Origin: Dicyema japonicum
Taxonomy: Eukaryota > Dicyemida > Rhombozoa > Dicyemidae
DNA: 64,000 nt
Reading direction: 5' to 3'
Assembly (NCBI GenBank): GCA_011109175.1
Contig: RDEW01000025.1
Location: 403,990 to 467,989, forward strand
The position numbers and the translations under genes are program-made. Shown here piece by piece: positions 1-12,420 of the stretch; position 1 is the first letter of the stretch; every line of letters starts with the position of its first letter. The notes below the pieces were generated by a model that saw only the letters and a program-made list of their open reading frames with translations, searched no databases and was not told the origin of the DNA.

Positions 1-650
1 AAGGAAAATAAACATAAAGATTAAAGCCAACATTAGCAAATTATACGCATTTTCAATATATAAGCGCATAAAAGGAATCTCATACACAAATCGGCAATTA
101 ACAATAATTTTCTTGGGTTTTATGTTCTTAAAGTGTACACAACAGGTTTGTACTTAACAAGACCGACATCCTTAGTGTGACTTAGAATTGGTTATAAAGG
201 ATTATGAGAGAAGCGTAGGCCATTATAGAACTATCGAGTATATTTGACTCATTAGCTGGTGATAGTAACTCGATATTCTGGTTTTCTAATGCGGATTTTC
301 TTCCTTCATTGCTTCTATCAACATCATCATAGTCTACATTAAGCTAAGTAATACTTATTGTGGACTTGGTGATAGATAATGTCGTCCTCGTTCTCATGAT
401 CATGCTAATAGACTCAGGAGACATTATTTGTCTATTAAATAATATGAAGGAACACGAGAAGTCTTTTACATCAGATCTCGTTCTCATGATCATGCTAATA
501 GACTCAGGAGACATTATTTGTCTATTAAATAATATGAAGGAACACGAGAAGTCTTTTACATCAGATAAGAGTATTAGATATATGGGAACATCTCCCTTAT
601 ACTTTTCCTTGTTATCCACAGGTTCATTTCATTTGAGGGACCGGTAACAT
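1..650. repeat. Module A, 3' part plus downstream unit
   Basis: Bases 1-110 match the module end at 5955-6050 (AAATAAACATAAA; CACAAATCGGCAATTA). The following sequence includes the 90-bp tandem unit, whose single counterpart at 6160-6260 follows the module end at the same distance. Confidence 0.7.
387..566. repeat. 90-bp perfect tandem duplication
   Basis: Units 387-476 and 477-566 are identical in the listed sequence. The period is a multiple of three and the plus frame stays open through both units. A diverged single copy lies at about 6160-6260 (VIDNVFLHMII; ESGDIISQLNN), so the unit belongs to the dispersed module of this region. Confidence 0.9.
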
Positions 651-849
651 CGGGCAAAGATGAGGTCACTGTTGAAATTCGTGTCTCTAACCAAATAAAA
701 ATTTCAAATATCACCGTGAAAGCAAGCTGGCCCAACACTTGTTTTATACGCTATATCAGTGACCCCAAATATTTGCCTCAAGCACAAAAAGGTATGTATA
801 AGGCGTACACGAATAATATTAAATAATATTCGTACTTTTTTACGAATTA

Positions 850-1140
850 TATCAGTTATACCTTTCCGCATGCAGAACACACACTTTATTTTTTAAGCAA
901 AGAACAGTTATAATAACTAATCGAGTGGGGATAAAAGAATGCTCTTCACTTTTTTGTTTTGTTTTTCTGTGTGTATGTCCTTTATAGACAATCCGGTTCC
1001 GCAGTAAAGTTCACTGATGAGGGCGTCAATTAAAGCCAAAGCATAATGATGTGTGGAACTTTCAACCAAAATGTGCAGCATCGGGATTCGAACTAGCGAC
1101 CTTCAGGCCTCTTGCCCGGCAACTGTCACAGTGCGTTACA
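850..1140 (-). mobile_element. SINE copy
   Basis: Same family as 12805. Minus-strand B-box sequence GGGATTCGAAC (plus strand, near 1084), the GATGAGGGCGTCA body and the 3' part with CACACTTTATTTT are recognisable. The head is diverged. Confidence 0.75.
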
Positions 1141-1239
1141 CGAATATAAACTTCAAAACTCTTTGCCAGTGAAGAATTCTCTAATTTGTGACTTTATATT
1201 GGTAGAACACGGACTTCACCTGTAAATTTTTCTATTTTA

Positions 1240-1500
1240 TTTATATAAACTTTGGAAACAGCGAGAAAGGAGGTAATCGTCCAAACTAACTAGATGATCC
1301 CGGTTCCCATTATCACTCTCGCCATGTTTTATACTTTGCTCACAAGAGACCCTACCGCTCCCCGAAGTGTCTACCTTCTGTCTACACAAGAAATCGACTG
1401 TGTACGGATATCTGAAGAACGGTCGTCCTTTGTCAGATCGTGCAATAGATGAACAGAGTGGATTCACTTGGTCTTGCACATCTGAGACATCCGTGAACAA
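1240..1500 (-). mobile_element. LINE 3' fragment
   Basis: An 87-codon minus frame ends in GNRDHLVSLDD, which overlaps the terminal DNA motif CGGGATCATCTAGTTAGTTT common to LINE 3' ends here. The upstream part is unrecognised. Confidence 0.4.
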
Positions 1501-1689
1501 TTTTTCATATTGACGAATCCGACACTGGGGTGACTAGAGTAGGACCTGATCCACTACGTAAAAGGAGTAGAGTTTTTTACGATAATGCAGAGGTTTAGAG
1601 GTAATCATAATAAATAATTCACTGCACACATTAAATTTTTTTAAGATACGTAAAAGTGAAGACAAAAGTAGGACGAATGGTTGACAACG

Positions 1690-2071
1690 CCACTCGCATT
1701 TCTACATCAATATTTTTCAAATTGTGTTGTACTTCATATTATGCAGCGTAGAAGAGCCTCTTTCGCAAAATTATGTCGTTGAGATTTGTAATACATGTTT
1801 CGAACATATATCCAGAATTCTCCAATATCCAACTCCATCATTAATTTTAAGGATCGATCAGTTCAAAAAAATATTCATTTTCTTTAACGAGTAGTGTTCT
1901 GCTGTGACACAAGAAAAGGATTATCAAGTTTTCGCCAATTGTATGAGGTTTCAGTTCTTTTGCTATTAATTCAAGAATCAGATATGAACATTTCGATGAT
2001 TCCGATACTTGTGTTGTACTGTCTAATGAGTACATTTTGTTCAAAGACATCGTTGAGAGTCCATAAAGCAC
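1690..2071 (-). pseudogene. hAT transposase remnant (ZBED5/FAM200-like), internally deleted
   Basis: The minus frame 2071-1847 contains CSYLILELIAKELKPHTIGE followed by NLI, the N-terminal landmark of ZBED5/FAM200-type hAT proteins. About 100 nt further on, decayed sequence matches the C-terminal dimerisation end (FCE-like; IDVEMRVALSTI). Most of the transposase between these is missing. A second copy with the same structure lies at 35815-36215 on the other strand. Confidence 0.65.
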
Positions 2072-2804
2072 AAGCTTATTTTACAGCTTGAAAAGTGGTA
2101 TGACTGTATAGATTGCAAGGCAATCTTCTAAAAGAAAAATGTTATTCGAAACAATTGCCCTAAAACATTCAACATCAGAAGTCTTTTCGTCGGGATCTGG
2201 TCGACACGCCTTGAGATGTCACATCATGGACAGTTATAAGTAGGTCTGTATTGAGCAGTGTGATACAATTACAATATTCCCGACAATTGATGATACTGCT
2301 AGAGAATATGATGTCAAAAAAATAACTTTGTATTATTCATAATGGACGCCACCCCATAGTGAAAACATTAACAGGAATAAATAAATGCCAAACATTTGAC
2401 ATTTTTCACCCACCTGCTGCATAACTGTTTTGAAAATTCGTTCACAAAATTCTGATGTGGATTATTTAACATCATCTATAAAGACGTTGAAAAATAAATC
2501 TCGTCTTATTTGAAGAGATTTGATTGCACCCTGATGTATTGACAAAATGGGGAAGCTGGCTGGATGCAGCGTATTATTACACCAAGAATATAGAACATTA
2601 TATCTGTGAACTTTTTTAGATGATGGAAAAATTGTGGAAAACGCTAAAACTTCAATAAAATCAGATACCTTAACGAAAAGTTTGGCAGATTTTATTTTTG
2701 TCTACCATCCGATTATTATTGAAATAAGAAAATGCCAAGATACTTTTTTACCATTAAAAAGTGAAACTTGAGGCCATCAGCACGTAAAATGCCTAGTGTT
2801 TCGC

Positions 2805-2960
2805 TCGTGCAGAACACACATTTTATTTAAGTAAAGAACAGTAATTATAACTAATGGTAGAGGGAGAACCAAGGAATGCTCTTCACTTCTTTGTTTTCTT
2901 TTTCTTTGGTGTATGTCCTTTTAGACTATTCAGTTCCGCAGTGAATCTCCACTGATTTTT
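2805..2960 (-). mobile_element. SINE copy, 5'-truncated
   Basis: It retains the 3' half (GCAGAACACACATTTTATTT, GGAATGCTCTTCACTTC, GTTCCGCAGTG) and lacks the tRNA head. It lies immediately upstream of a LINE fragment at 3000. Confidence 0.75.
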
Positions 2961-2999
2961 TACCATTATTCAATAAACTTTGAACAGGATTCGTGTGAT

Positions 3000-3340
3000 A
3001 TCAAATTTATCTTGAAAAAAAGCCAAACTCGAAAAATACGGCGTCCTTCCCGATAATGTCCAAATGTTCCGCTTGCTAAGGAGACTTCCGGATCCTACTC
3101 CCCCTCTACACTACAGTTTTTCGGACGTCTTGGAAACCGGATCACCTTATTGTTCCGCTTGCTAAGGAGACTTCCGGATCCTACTCCCCCTCTACACTAC
3201 AGTTTTTCGGACGTCTTGGAAACCAGATCACCTTATGCACTGGAGATATCCGCGAACGCCGCTGGCTGTTTGAGCGAATATTGCTCGCAGTTCTGACAGG
3301 AAACAGACACGCAGTGAGGGCGGCAACTGACTGATGTTTT
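3000..3340 (+). mobile_element. C-terminal fragment of the endonuclease-type LINE
   Basis: It codes for AKLEKYGVLPDNVQMFRLL, SDVLETGSP and, at the end, GDIRERRWLFERILLAVLTG followed by a stop near 3334. This is the same C-terminus as the element at 28.2-30.6 kb. It includes an 86-bp tandem duplication (3065-3236). A related fragment in opposite orientation lies at 4150-4720. Confidence 0.75.
3065..3236. repeat. 86-bp tandem duplication inside a LINE fragment
   Basis: Units 3065-3150 and 3151-3236 differ by one base. Both cover the LINE coding segment with CTTCCGGATCCTACTCC. Recent, given the near identity inside an otherwise decayed element. Confidence 0.9.
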
Positions 3341-4149
3341 GCCCTTTTTTATTTGATACAATTAAATTGCCATAAAAATATCAAAAACGCGAATTTAAAA
3401 GTTTTGTCCAGAATTTTTTGCTAACTTATAGAAGTGTCCTGGAACAAATATTATTTTAAATAAACCAATTTTATTTAAAGCAAAAACAAACAGTTAATTG
3501 AGAACGTATTTCCCCTTTACTATTTTGGTGGAAAGAAGTTTTTCCACGTTAAATAAAATGCTCGAAAAATATAGAAAATTTAATGGTAAAAATGTTAAAA
3601 CTTATGCTTTATTTCAATAAATTTGACAAAATTAAGCTAAAAAACATTAACTGCACGGAATTAATAAAGTCATATTAATTTATAAGGTCTTAAAAGTTAT
3701 ATTTTGAAGTCATATTTCAATCATTTTAGGTCATATGTGTGGTTGCCCTACTTATGACAGTAATCGTGTACGAGTTAGCTTGTAATTGGAGTCCACATAT
3801 GAGGATAGGGGAACGAATTATTTGACTGCTTTGAATAAGGATTTTCTGTTCTACACAAAGCTGTCTTTGTAAGTGGTAAACAGCTGACATATGACTTTGT
3901 TACGATGTATTGAGTCTCCGCTTCAAGAGCCACAGTTTCACTTGTCAAGCATTAGTTGAGCGGACTGAGTCGTTGATTTAATGCTTTTATCCTTGGAATA
4001 ATTAGAAAACTGGAACGATTGAGAAAGAAAGGAGGTCGTCAATGAAATCGGAATCCGATTGTCGACAAATCAAAGTCCCCGCGAACCGAGCCTTGAAATA
4101 GCAATAAAACCGTTCATAAGAAACTTCTTAATAAAATGATAAGAACAAA

Positions 4150-4720
4150 ACATTAGTTTGTTGCCGCTTTCTCTGCGTGGCTGTTTTCTCTCAGAATTGC
4201 GAGCTAAATTCGCTCAAACAGCCAGCGGCGTTCTCGGAGATCTCCAGTGCATGAGGTGATCCGGTTTCCAAGACGTCCGAATGACTCTAGTATACAAGGG
4301 GAGTAGGATCCGGAAGTCTCCATAGAAAGAAAACAAATAGGACATTATCGGAAAGATCGCCGTATTTTTCGAGTTTGGCCTTCTCTGCCTTGACGATTTC
4401 AGAGCAGGCTTTTGAAGCGCACTCGTGAAGATTGTTCGGGGCGAGCGTATCTGTACATGTTACGTCTTAAACAAGTGGTTTCCCGGCCTCAAAGGGGAAC
4501 ATGGTCAAGTCAAGGAAATCCCGTCCGGTCGTTTCCCGTCACTTCTGTATAACCCGACCGGTTCAAGAATGGTCGAATATCCAGCAGCATCCATAGCCCG
4601 CTTGACAATTTCATTCAGAGCCTTGTGCCTTGGAGATCTGCCAGCGCTTCTTTTGCAGGTGAGAGGATGCAGGCCATAGCAGTCTATCCGGACACCACAT
4701 AGGCACGGGTAAGGTACACA
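4150..4720 (-). mobile_element. Endonuclease-type LINE 3' fragment (minus strand)
   Basis: Read from 4720 downwards, frames give GYSTILEPVGLYRSDGKRPD (nuclease motif), FPFEAGKPLV, ACSEIVKAEKAKLEKYGDLS and SDVLETGSP. There are stops and frame changes throughout. Together with the plus-strand piece at 3000-3340 it forms an inverted pair with a spacer of about 0.8 kb. Confidence 0.72.
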
Positions 4721-5159
4721 TACTTTCAGTCCCAGTCACAGAGTGATAGTACTTCTAACGCATTCATTATTCAGAAAAGTTCTCAGAGCTCCATTTGGGA
4801 TGGCGTTTAGCCAAGCTCCGCTCTCAGGGGAAGCCCCCGAAAGCAAACAAGCACGTCGGTGCTGATTGACTGATTCCAGTAGGAGTCCAAATGATTTCCA
4901 ACATAATAAATTGTCCAGGTTTCGCTGGCAGTCTTGTGAAAGAGGCAGGTGGAGGTTGGTGGCATTCCAGGCTTCTCGTGCGTAGATTATGTATTGGTCA
5001 ATTGAGAATTCGAGTAGGGAGTGTAGAATCCAGAATGCAGTATCTTCTTAAACTGTTAAACGCGTTCTTCTTCGATAATTTTATTATACTTATGTGATGA
5101 CTGATGAGATTTTGCTTCAGATATCCAGAAACGGTTGTAATTGATCTTTAAAATATCTT

Positions 5160-6300
5160 TACTACTGATCCTCAAGTTAGAATAATCAAGATTCTAAGAA
5201 CTGTGTTCACTTAGTCTGTATTTAACAGCTTATGGAATCTCATGAATGTCAGGAATTATAAAAGAGATAAATTATCAAAAAAGTATTATCTCAATATAAT
5301 TTGAGATCACAAACATTTTCGTCAATTGTATTCCATTTAAAGCTACTTTTTATAAATATCCACTTAGGGGACATGGAATCAGTCCTACATCACCTGCTGG
5401 TCGTTTCTCTGAATTATCTAAATTCAACGTTCTACATAACCAGATCACAGACCATTCGTGCTAGTGGTTAACTAGAGGGACGACCTATAAGTCTCAACTT
5501 GTTGGGAGTTTATGCTGTATTTAAAAGGATCATTATTTCTTCACTAATATACTAAATTGATCCCACAACTGCTGGGAAATGACTTCTACTTTTTATGAGT
5601 GATCTGGATTTGACTTGACATCAGTTTTTGTTAGAGTGATAATAACATTGCCATTCGATTTTCCACTACCTCCGGTCATCTGAATTTTAAATTGACTTAT
5701 GGTGGTGAGAAAACATAGGTAAATTATATCTAAAGAGGTTATGCAGTTGGGAAGACCGAAGATTAAAGCATTAAATGAGTTTTTTAGAAAGTAATTATTT
5801 TATTTCTGCTGAATTTATTATTGACTCATTAGATTCTGACGGTAGGGCACAACGAGTGATCCTATCATGTAGGAATTAAGGTTCAGTCTTACAATAGTTT
5901 CATTGACATCTTCATGATCAAATAATAAGCTAAATAATACTAGTAGAATAATCTGTGTGGAAATAAACATAAACATTAAAGCCAGCATTAGCAAATCATA
6001 CGCATATTTAATATATAAATATAAAAGGAATTTCATACACAAATCGGCAATTATTAATAATGTTTTATTCTTTTTAGTTTCTTAAAGTTACATGACAATT
6101 TTGTCAAGGATTAATTGGTCGGACCGCTATTGCTATCAATATCCACGTAATTTCGTTATAGATAATGTCTTCCTTCACATGATCATAGAAGAGGTAATGG
6201 AATCAGGAGATATTATTAGTCAATTAAATAATCTCAAGGAACACATAAATTTTTCACATCAGATAAGCTTATTGGTTACTTAAAAATATCTCCCATATAC
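5160..6300. repeat. Dispersed AT-rich module A
   Basis: This roughly 1.1-kb module aligns in order with 13125-14110, with 11930-12420 (first part), with 9540-9990 (last part) and with 1-650 (last part). Shared landmarks are TTCACTTAGTCT, TTGCCATTCGA near the middle and AAATAAACATAAA plus CATACACAAATCGGCAATTA at the end. On the minus strand the end of every copy codes for a similar hydrophobic peptide. No transposase or RT is seen in it. Confidence 0.75.
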
Positions 6301-7009
6301 TTTTTATTTTTAACCAACAAGTTAATTTTATTTGCGCGAGGTGTAAGTAAATAATAAACATGTTCAATGATTTAATTTAATAAAGGATTGGTGGATCTGA
6401 ATTTATGCAAATCCAAAACTTTCTCTCTTTTAAACAGTAAATCACATTTCTCCTGAGTTGGTATTTTAGGGCGGTAGTCTCAATTGAGATGTGGGATTTT
6501 TCGTTTTTGGGCGATGAATTCTAAATTTGGGTTGTGGGATTTATAATTAATAATATTTTTAAATTTTTATAAAAAGAACGAAAGTAAAATGGAAAGTAAA
6601 AATAGATAAAAATTATTTAATTTAATAAAAATAGGTGGTATCAGAAATTCTATCACACATTTTCTCTCTCTAAAACATAGTATATCACATTCTCGTTACT
6701 TGATAGTTGAGGCTAGTAGTTATCAACCTGGGCGGTGGTATTATAATTTATTGATTTTTACAGAAAAATATTAATGGAAAGTAAAAATTGATAAAAATTA
6801 TCATTTAATTAAATAAAAATTAATTAACCTAATTTTTTAGAAAAGTAATATAAATTAAGAAGCTTGAAATAAATTTCTTTATGGTGAGTTCAGTTTAAAA
6901 TTATTAAGCTGATTCTTAAGAATTTTTAATATTTTGACAAACCTATTTCTCAACCTTTTTTTCATATCGTCTATGAAAATAATTTATCACTGTCAGCCTA
7001 GTTCTACAA

Positions 7010-8480
7010 TTATAAGTCTCCACTATAGTCTGCAAAAATTGAAGACACAATTGGATTTTTTCACACTATAGTAATATTATAATAAACTAATTTAATTCTC
7101 AGAATTTTAAAAAAAAGTTGTTATGATAGGTCTCCACTATACTCTGCAAATATTGAGATAATTGGAGTTGTCTATCATAATCACTATTTCAATGTTCTGG
7201 AAAACCATCGCATCATTCTAGGTTCGCTCTTCATTAACCTGATAGATGTAGACGTGTTTGGGCCAATAACGCAACACGTCTCAGTGGAGATCGGCTGTAA
7301 AATGAACCAGTACACGATTCCTGTGGTACTTTCTCTTTTCAAATCTTCAAACAGATTCCCATTAGAAAAAGTGTCCGTGCATGTTGAATCCTAAGCAGAC
7401 ACCTCCCTTGGCTCCATGGCATGTTTTTTACGCCATTGTTATTATTATTAACTTCAGGCTTACCATTGTAAGCCCAGCACAAACAGTCATAACTAACTAA
7501 TCCAAGGACAAAAACCAAAGGGAGGACATCTGCTTGTGGTGACAAAATCAATCTTCCAGTACTTCATTACAGACTTCCGCTTCCGAAGAGAGGTGGGGAA
7601 GTAGGTCCGCCCTTTCATTTTTGTCCTACGTCTTACCGTCGCGGACATCACTTCATTCGTTAGTGGAATAGTTTTCATAATGCAATCTTCATTAAAGGAT
7701 CTGGTCAGAAAGAAAAATAGGGAGATCCCTTTTAACAACTGTCGTGCCAGAAAAACTCGTCACCTCACGAATTGGATCTGTTGACAAGAATTGACCTTCG
7801 CTGAAAATCCGGCCTCTCGGTATCATCTTTGTAAAGACTGACGGGTGCTAGAAGGCAAGTAAACCAGGTGTCTCCCATAACTCTCATGAGTGTCGAGTTT
7901 AACATGGTGTGACGATTGAATCTCCCCGAGCTCCGTCTACATGACAGCAGTGTAGTCCTTTCCTGTGAACCATCCAAAGATATCGGTATCGATGTTCAGC
8001 ACCCTGAGTTCTCAGCAACCGCGTCAAGTACAGAGTCTAGACTCGGTCCGTGGCATGCAATATGATTGGGTAGTTAAAGAAATGCAATTCCGTAGGACGA
8101 CACGTAAAAACAATTCCCCACATGTTTTCATGAGCATTCTTTTGGACCAGCCTCCTGATTTTTAAAATTTCTTCAATCGTCTGTCTGATAAGATTTTCCA
8201 GAGATTTTAGATAATCAGACTCATGGAAAAACGGGAGAAAATGTTACTTTTTTAACAAGAAAGCGTATGTGCTTCATGAATTTTAAGCTTTCTGTCAGAG
8301 TTGATAAACTTTCTAAGAATAGAGGGAATTCAAGAAGAACCGTACCAAAAAACTCGACTATCCTCGCATCAGTGAAAAAGACCTCAAAGCGGGTTTGTAA
8401 AATGGAAAACTTGCCATGCGAAAAGCTAACATTTATGATCTCTGCCATCAGCATATTCACTTGAAATATTAATGCTAATT
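7010..8480. repeat. Dispersed module B, copy 1
   Basis: It aligns with 10780-11580. Landmarks are GGTCTCCACTATA, AATTGGAGTTGTCTATCAT, TAGACGTGTT, GGAGATCGGCTGTAAAAT and AAGAAAGCGTATGTGCTTCA. It is interrupted by the LINE fragment at 7440-7970. The start shows a diverged roughly 117-bp tandem (GTCTCCACTATA at 7016 and 7131). No coding function is recognised. Confidence 0.7.
7440..7970 (-). mobile_element. LINE 3' fragment inserted into a repeat module
   Basis: Frames include GRFNRHTMLNSTLMRVMG, LKGISLFFFLTRSFNEDC, NEVMSATVRRRTKMKGR and the LINE tail with a (TTA)n run near 7440. The related module at 10780-11580 lacks this block at the equivalent place, which shows it inserted after the module duplicated. 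Confidence 0.65.
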
Positions 8481-8783
8481 TTATTTAGCAAAGATGAGGT
8501 CATTGGAATTATGAGGTAAAGAAAAAAAATTTTCGCGAAAGGGTCAATGAACCACTGATTAGTCTGTTGACCAAATGTGTAATAGATTTGATTAGGTTTC
8601 GTCCTGCCTTCCCAGTTATTCCAGAGATGATATGTATTACATGCCAGACAGTAAAAATATCAATCCCGCCTATGCTAGAGCTGTGACAGGAAAACTATGG
8701 GTAACTGATTCCTCTGAAATACAGAAAAGGAAAAATAGGTACCAAAGCAATATGGTCTATTGCCTTAGAGGGTGTTTCAGCGA

Positions 8784-9200
8784 TCAAGCCCATGGTTGAG
8801 ATCGAGTAGGGTACAATAGTTTCATTTGATTTAACAACCCTGAGGGCGAGCGGATATCCCCTTCGATGAGCGTTCGTTCTATTCTAATTTGTAGATTATT
8901 GCTTATGGAGGAGTAAACGTTATTCTCCCGTCCTCGTAATGGGATACTGCGATCCGTCAAAAAGGTATCATATCGGCAGCCATAATGATTATGCATTACT
9001 CTTGTCTGGGAACTAGTAGAGGAGGGTGACAAGCACCGAGAACAAAAGTAGTGAAAAGAAGAGTCTTGTCTAGTCTTCAGGATGAAAGGGTTTCCGCCTC
9101 GATAATCCTCACGGCTTAGCGGATGTGGGCGTGGATTTTCATCTTCGATCTCAGAGTAGGGAGGCATCACCTTGTAGAGAAGACATTTATGACAGGACAA
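8784..9200 (-). mobile_element. Endonuclease-type LINE N-terminal fragment
   Basis: A 138-codon frame contains CHKC near its start, FHYFCSRCLSPSS (comparable to the WxCxxC end of a PHD finger) and QIRIERTLIEGDIRSPS, comparable to RMKLMEGDIRGA in the element at 28.7 kb. This suggests the finger and pre-RT region of the same LINE group. The call rests on short matches. Confidence 0.5.
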
Positions 9201-9539
9201 AGAATATATAAATGGCTAGTTCTGGCATTTCAGCGTTATCTAGGATAGTTTAAAGCAGCTTAGATAGATAATCTACAACACTGATAGCAGAAAACCCCCA
9301 ATTTCCAGGGTTTTGAAAGAAGAGCATTTTTCAAAGTTGGCAGATTCGCGTGTCTTTGTGATTGCTGTAATAATATCATTGCATAGTAATGCAAGGCATA
9401 ATCTTTTATGGATTCCATGTTGTCTAATCTTAAAATTCGATTTGAGATTGATTCTAAGTGTTTAAACTCTTTAACGAAGTCCACTGTAAAGGTTCCCACA
9501 AATACTAGGGAAGAACACTTACCTTTATGAAGCTTCTGG

Positions 9540-9990
9540 ATGGTCTTGTTTGTTTTGTGACAGTGGAAATACATTGCCATTAGACTTTCCTACGACCACA
9601 ATTGCATCTGAACTTTAACTTGACCTTTCGCGGTGAGAAAAATATGTAAATTATCATCTAAGATAAGTGTTTAGTAGAATACAACAGAAGAGTAGAACAT
9701 TAATGAGTTTGATAGTAAGTGATTATTCCATCTTTGCTAAATATAATTTTGACTCGTCAGTTAATGATGGATCTTTTACACGTTCGAACCCCAATACGGC
9801 GTTTTTATAATTTGTTCTTTCATGAGTTTCATCGACAACAACATAGTGTAACATTAAGCTACATTTACTAGGAGAATATTCTGTAATGAATAAGAACATA
9901 AAGATTAAAGTTATCATTAGCAAATCATGCGCACATTCAATATATATGCCGCATAAATGGAATTTCATAAACAAATCGGTAATTTATTTA
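9540..9990. repeat. Module A, 3' part
   Basis: It aligns with 5645-6045 and 13665-14040. The minus frame 9974-9723 begins MFMKFHLCGIYIECAHDLLM, again followed by a hydrophobic run. A Cys/His-containing minus frame (9580-9260) lies just beyond and has no known match. Confidence 0.7.
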
Positions 9991-10450
9991 ATGAAAAAAA
10001 GAAAGTAAACGGTTATATACTGCTACTGACTTCGTGGCTCTCAGGATAGCGAGTGAGATTTTCCAATAACCAGCAGTGTCACGAGGGTCTCCTGTTTGTG
10101 TAGCGATCCGATTCTCTAGACGACTCAAAATTCCAGCTTTGCAGGTGCAAGGGAACCAGACGTCTAACGACGAGTGGAACAAACAAAAAAATCCTTGTGT
10201 AGGACCGCATATTTTCCCGTTTCATTTTCTCGGCTTTCTAAGCGGCAGAACAGGCTCCAGAGGCACTCTGTAGTAGGTTGTAAGAGGCAAATGTATCGGT
10301 GCAGGTAATTTCCCAGACAAGTGGTTTCCGGGCTTCAAAAGGGAAGATTGTCATTCCATCTGGTCGTTTCCCTGCAAAGATCGACAGGTTTGAGCATGGA
10401 GGAGTGTCCGGCGGAGTCAAAGCTCGCCTAACGACTTCGTTCGAGGCCAT
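9990..10450 (-). mobile_element. Endonuclease-type LINE 3' fragment
   Basis: From 10450 down: FAGKRPDGMTIFPFEARKPL, LVWEITCTDTFAS, then near 10100 RIATQTGDPRDTAGYWKISL and ILRATKSVAV. The RPDG and TGDPR landmarks are the same as in the element at 28.2-30.6 kb. The frame changes once between the two parts. Confidence 0.75.
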
Positions 10451-10779
10451 GTGTCAGTTTTCTGAGAGACCTGGACTACCTAAGAGAACTAGCAGGCAAC
10501 AGAAGATCATGGTGAAACTTACGAAGAGGATGATTCTGAATACGGCACAAGGGAGACTTAATCAACTTAATTTTTTATCGGAAGTGTTTTTAATAATAAT
10601 AATTTTATTGTGGCGAACCCAAAATCAAATAAAATATTAATATCTATTACACCTCGGCATAGTTACTTTTTGTGTTGCTCTTTATATATTTTTATATACT
10701 GTAAAAAATTCGCTATTTTCAAATTAAACGGGCGAGCATATTTAGCAACTTTTATTTCTAAGATTTGACAATTTAAAGA

Positions 10780-11580
10780 ATAGTTTGTTATGACAGGTCT
10801 CCACTATGGTCTGCAAATATTGAGGACTAATTGGAGTTGTCTATCATAATCAAGAGCCCAATGTTCTGGAAAAGCGATCGCGTCATTCTAGTAGGTTTTT
10901 CTTCATTATCTGTCCGATTTACCTGATACATGTAGACGTGTTCGAGCCAATAACGCCAGACGTCTCAACGGAGATCGGCTGTAAAATTAACCTGTTTAAG
11001 ATTCCGTGGTACTTCCCTCCTTTTCAAATCTTCATCAGATTCGCAATTAGAGAAAGTGTCAGTGCATGTTGAATTTCAAGCAAGTCACCTTTCTTGGTTT
11101 CCATGTCCTAGACGGAAAGCAACGGGAATACATCCCGTCTACCACAGTGCTAACTGCTAGTGCCTAGGAGTATTGACCCATCACCCTGAATTCTCAGCAA
11201 GCGCGTCAAGTACAAGATCTAAACTTAATCCGTGGCAGGAAATAGGGTTGGGTAGGTGAAGGAATTGCAGTTGCGATAGACGACATGTCAAAACAATTCC
11301 CACACACTTTATCGTGAGCATTTCCTTTGGACCAGAAGATCATTTTATAGCGGAAAATGTTACATTTCATTAACAAGAAAGCGTATGTGCTTCAAGAATT
11401 TTTGAGCTTTTCGGTCATAAACCGGACGAGTTGACTTTACTACTCATAAAACTTTCCAAAATAGAGGGAAATTCAAGAAGACCTCGCATCACCTCAATGC
11501 GAGTTTGTACAATGGAAAACTATCCCTGCGAAAAGCTAACATTATAATATCTGTCATCAGCACATTCACTTGAAGGTAGA
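10780..11580. repeat. Dispersed module B, copy 2
   Basis: Same landmarks as copy 1 but without the LINE insertion. Module A sequence follows at 11930, whereas module A precedes module B copy 1. Confidence 0.7.
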
Positions 11581-11929
11581 GGTCTAACAGAACAGGAATA
11601 GCGATTTCCTTCAGAATCACGTGGTCAATAATAAAAGAGAAAAGGACAGTTCAAAGGGGAATGAATGACGGTTTCATATCTATGAGGGACATGAACGTCC
11701 TTCTGGGTTGGTAACATCTCCTCTCTCAACAGTTAATAACAAGTTTGGGTGAAATATTTATGCTAAACTCTGAAGAAATTTCCAACGCCCATTAAGCGAA
11801 TACCGCCTTCCGGGTTGTTGAATGCTTTTAAAATGCACCTTAAAATTCGTTCTCTAATAATAAGCTTCGGCTTTGTGTTTGTTCTCAGTCTCGGGAATAA
11901 AGTTCACAGAGTTTACTAAATAAGTAGCA

Positions 11930-12420
11930 CTAACTCTGAAGTTGATAATGTAAGATACTACTGATTTTCGAGTTATAATAAATAGTGATTCTCAGCAGAT
12001 GGGGTCACTTAGTCGTTTTTAATGGTCAAGTAATTTCCTGAATGTAGGAATTTATTTTTCTTAGAATCAAAATATCAGAAAAAGTATTATCCTTCAAAAA
12101 AGTAGACGATAAAAATATTTTCGTCAAATGGAATCATCAATATTGCAAGCTAACTTTAATAGATGTCCATTTCGGACCACAGCATCAGTCCTAGATCACT
12201 CGCTCGTTTTTCTCTGAATTATCTAAATTCAAAAATCAACACAGCCAAAATTACAGACAAGTCGGATTAGTTGGTAGTTAGTTTAAATGACAAGTACCCA
12301 AGTGGTTAATATGTCTGACCTCTATTGCTCTAAATGTCCGCTTAATTTCGTGAGGATAGTGTATTCTTCCTTTTCGTGATCATGAACGAGGTAATAGAGA
12401 AATAGACGTATAATTTTTGT
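11930..12420. repeat. Module A, 5' part
   Basis: It aligns with 5160-5460 (TCACTTAGTC; TTTTCGTCAA; CAGTCCTA; TCTGAATTATCTAAATTCA) and then passes at about 12330 to the downstream unit seen at 6130-6230. The middle and 3' parts of the module are missing, an internal deletion. Confidence 0.65.

Noticed and set aside
387-566. CRISPR or satellite array
   Set aside because: Only two adjacent units with no spacers; a simple tandem duplication in a eukaryotic repeat.
3000-4400. A DNA transposon bounded by inverted repeats
   Set aside because: The arms code for a LINE C-terminus in opposite directions, so they are two LINE fragments rather than terminal repeats.
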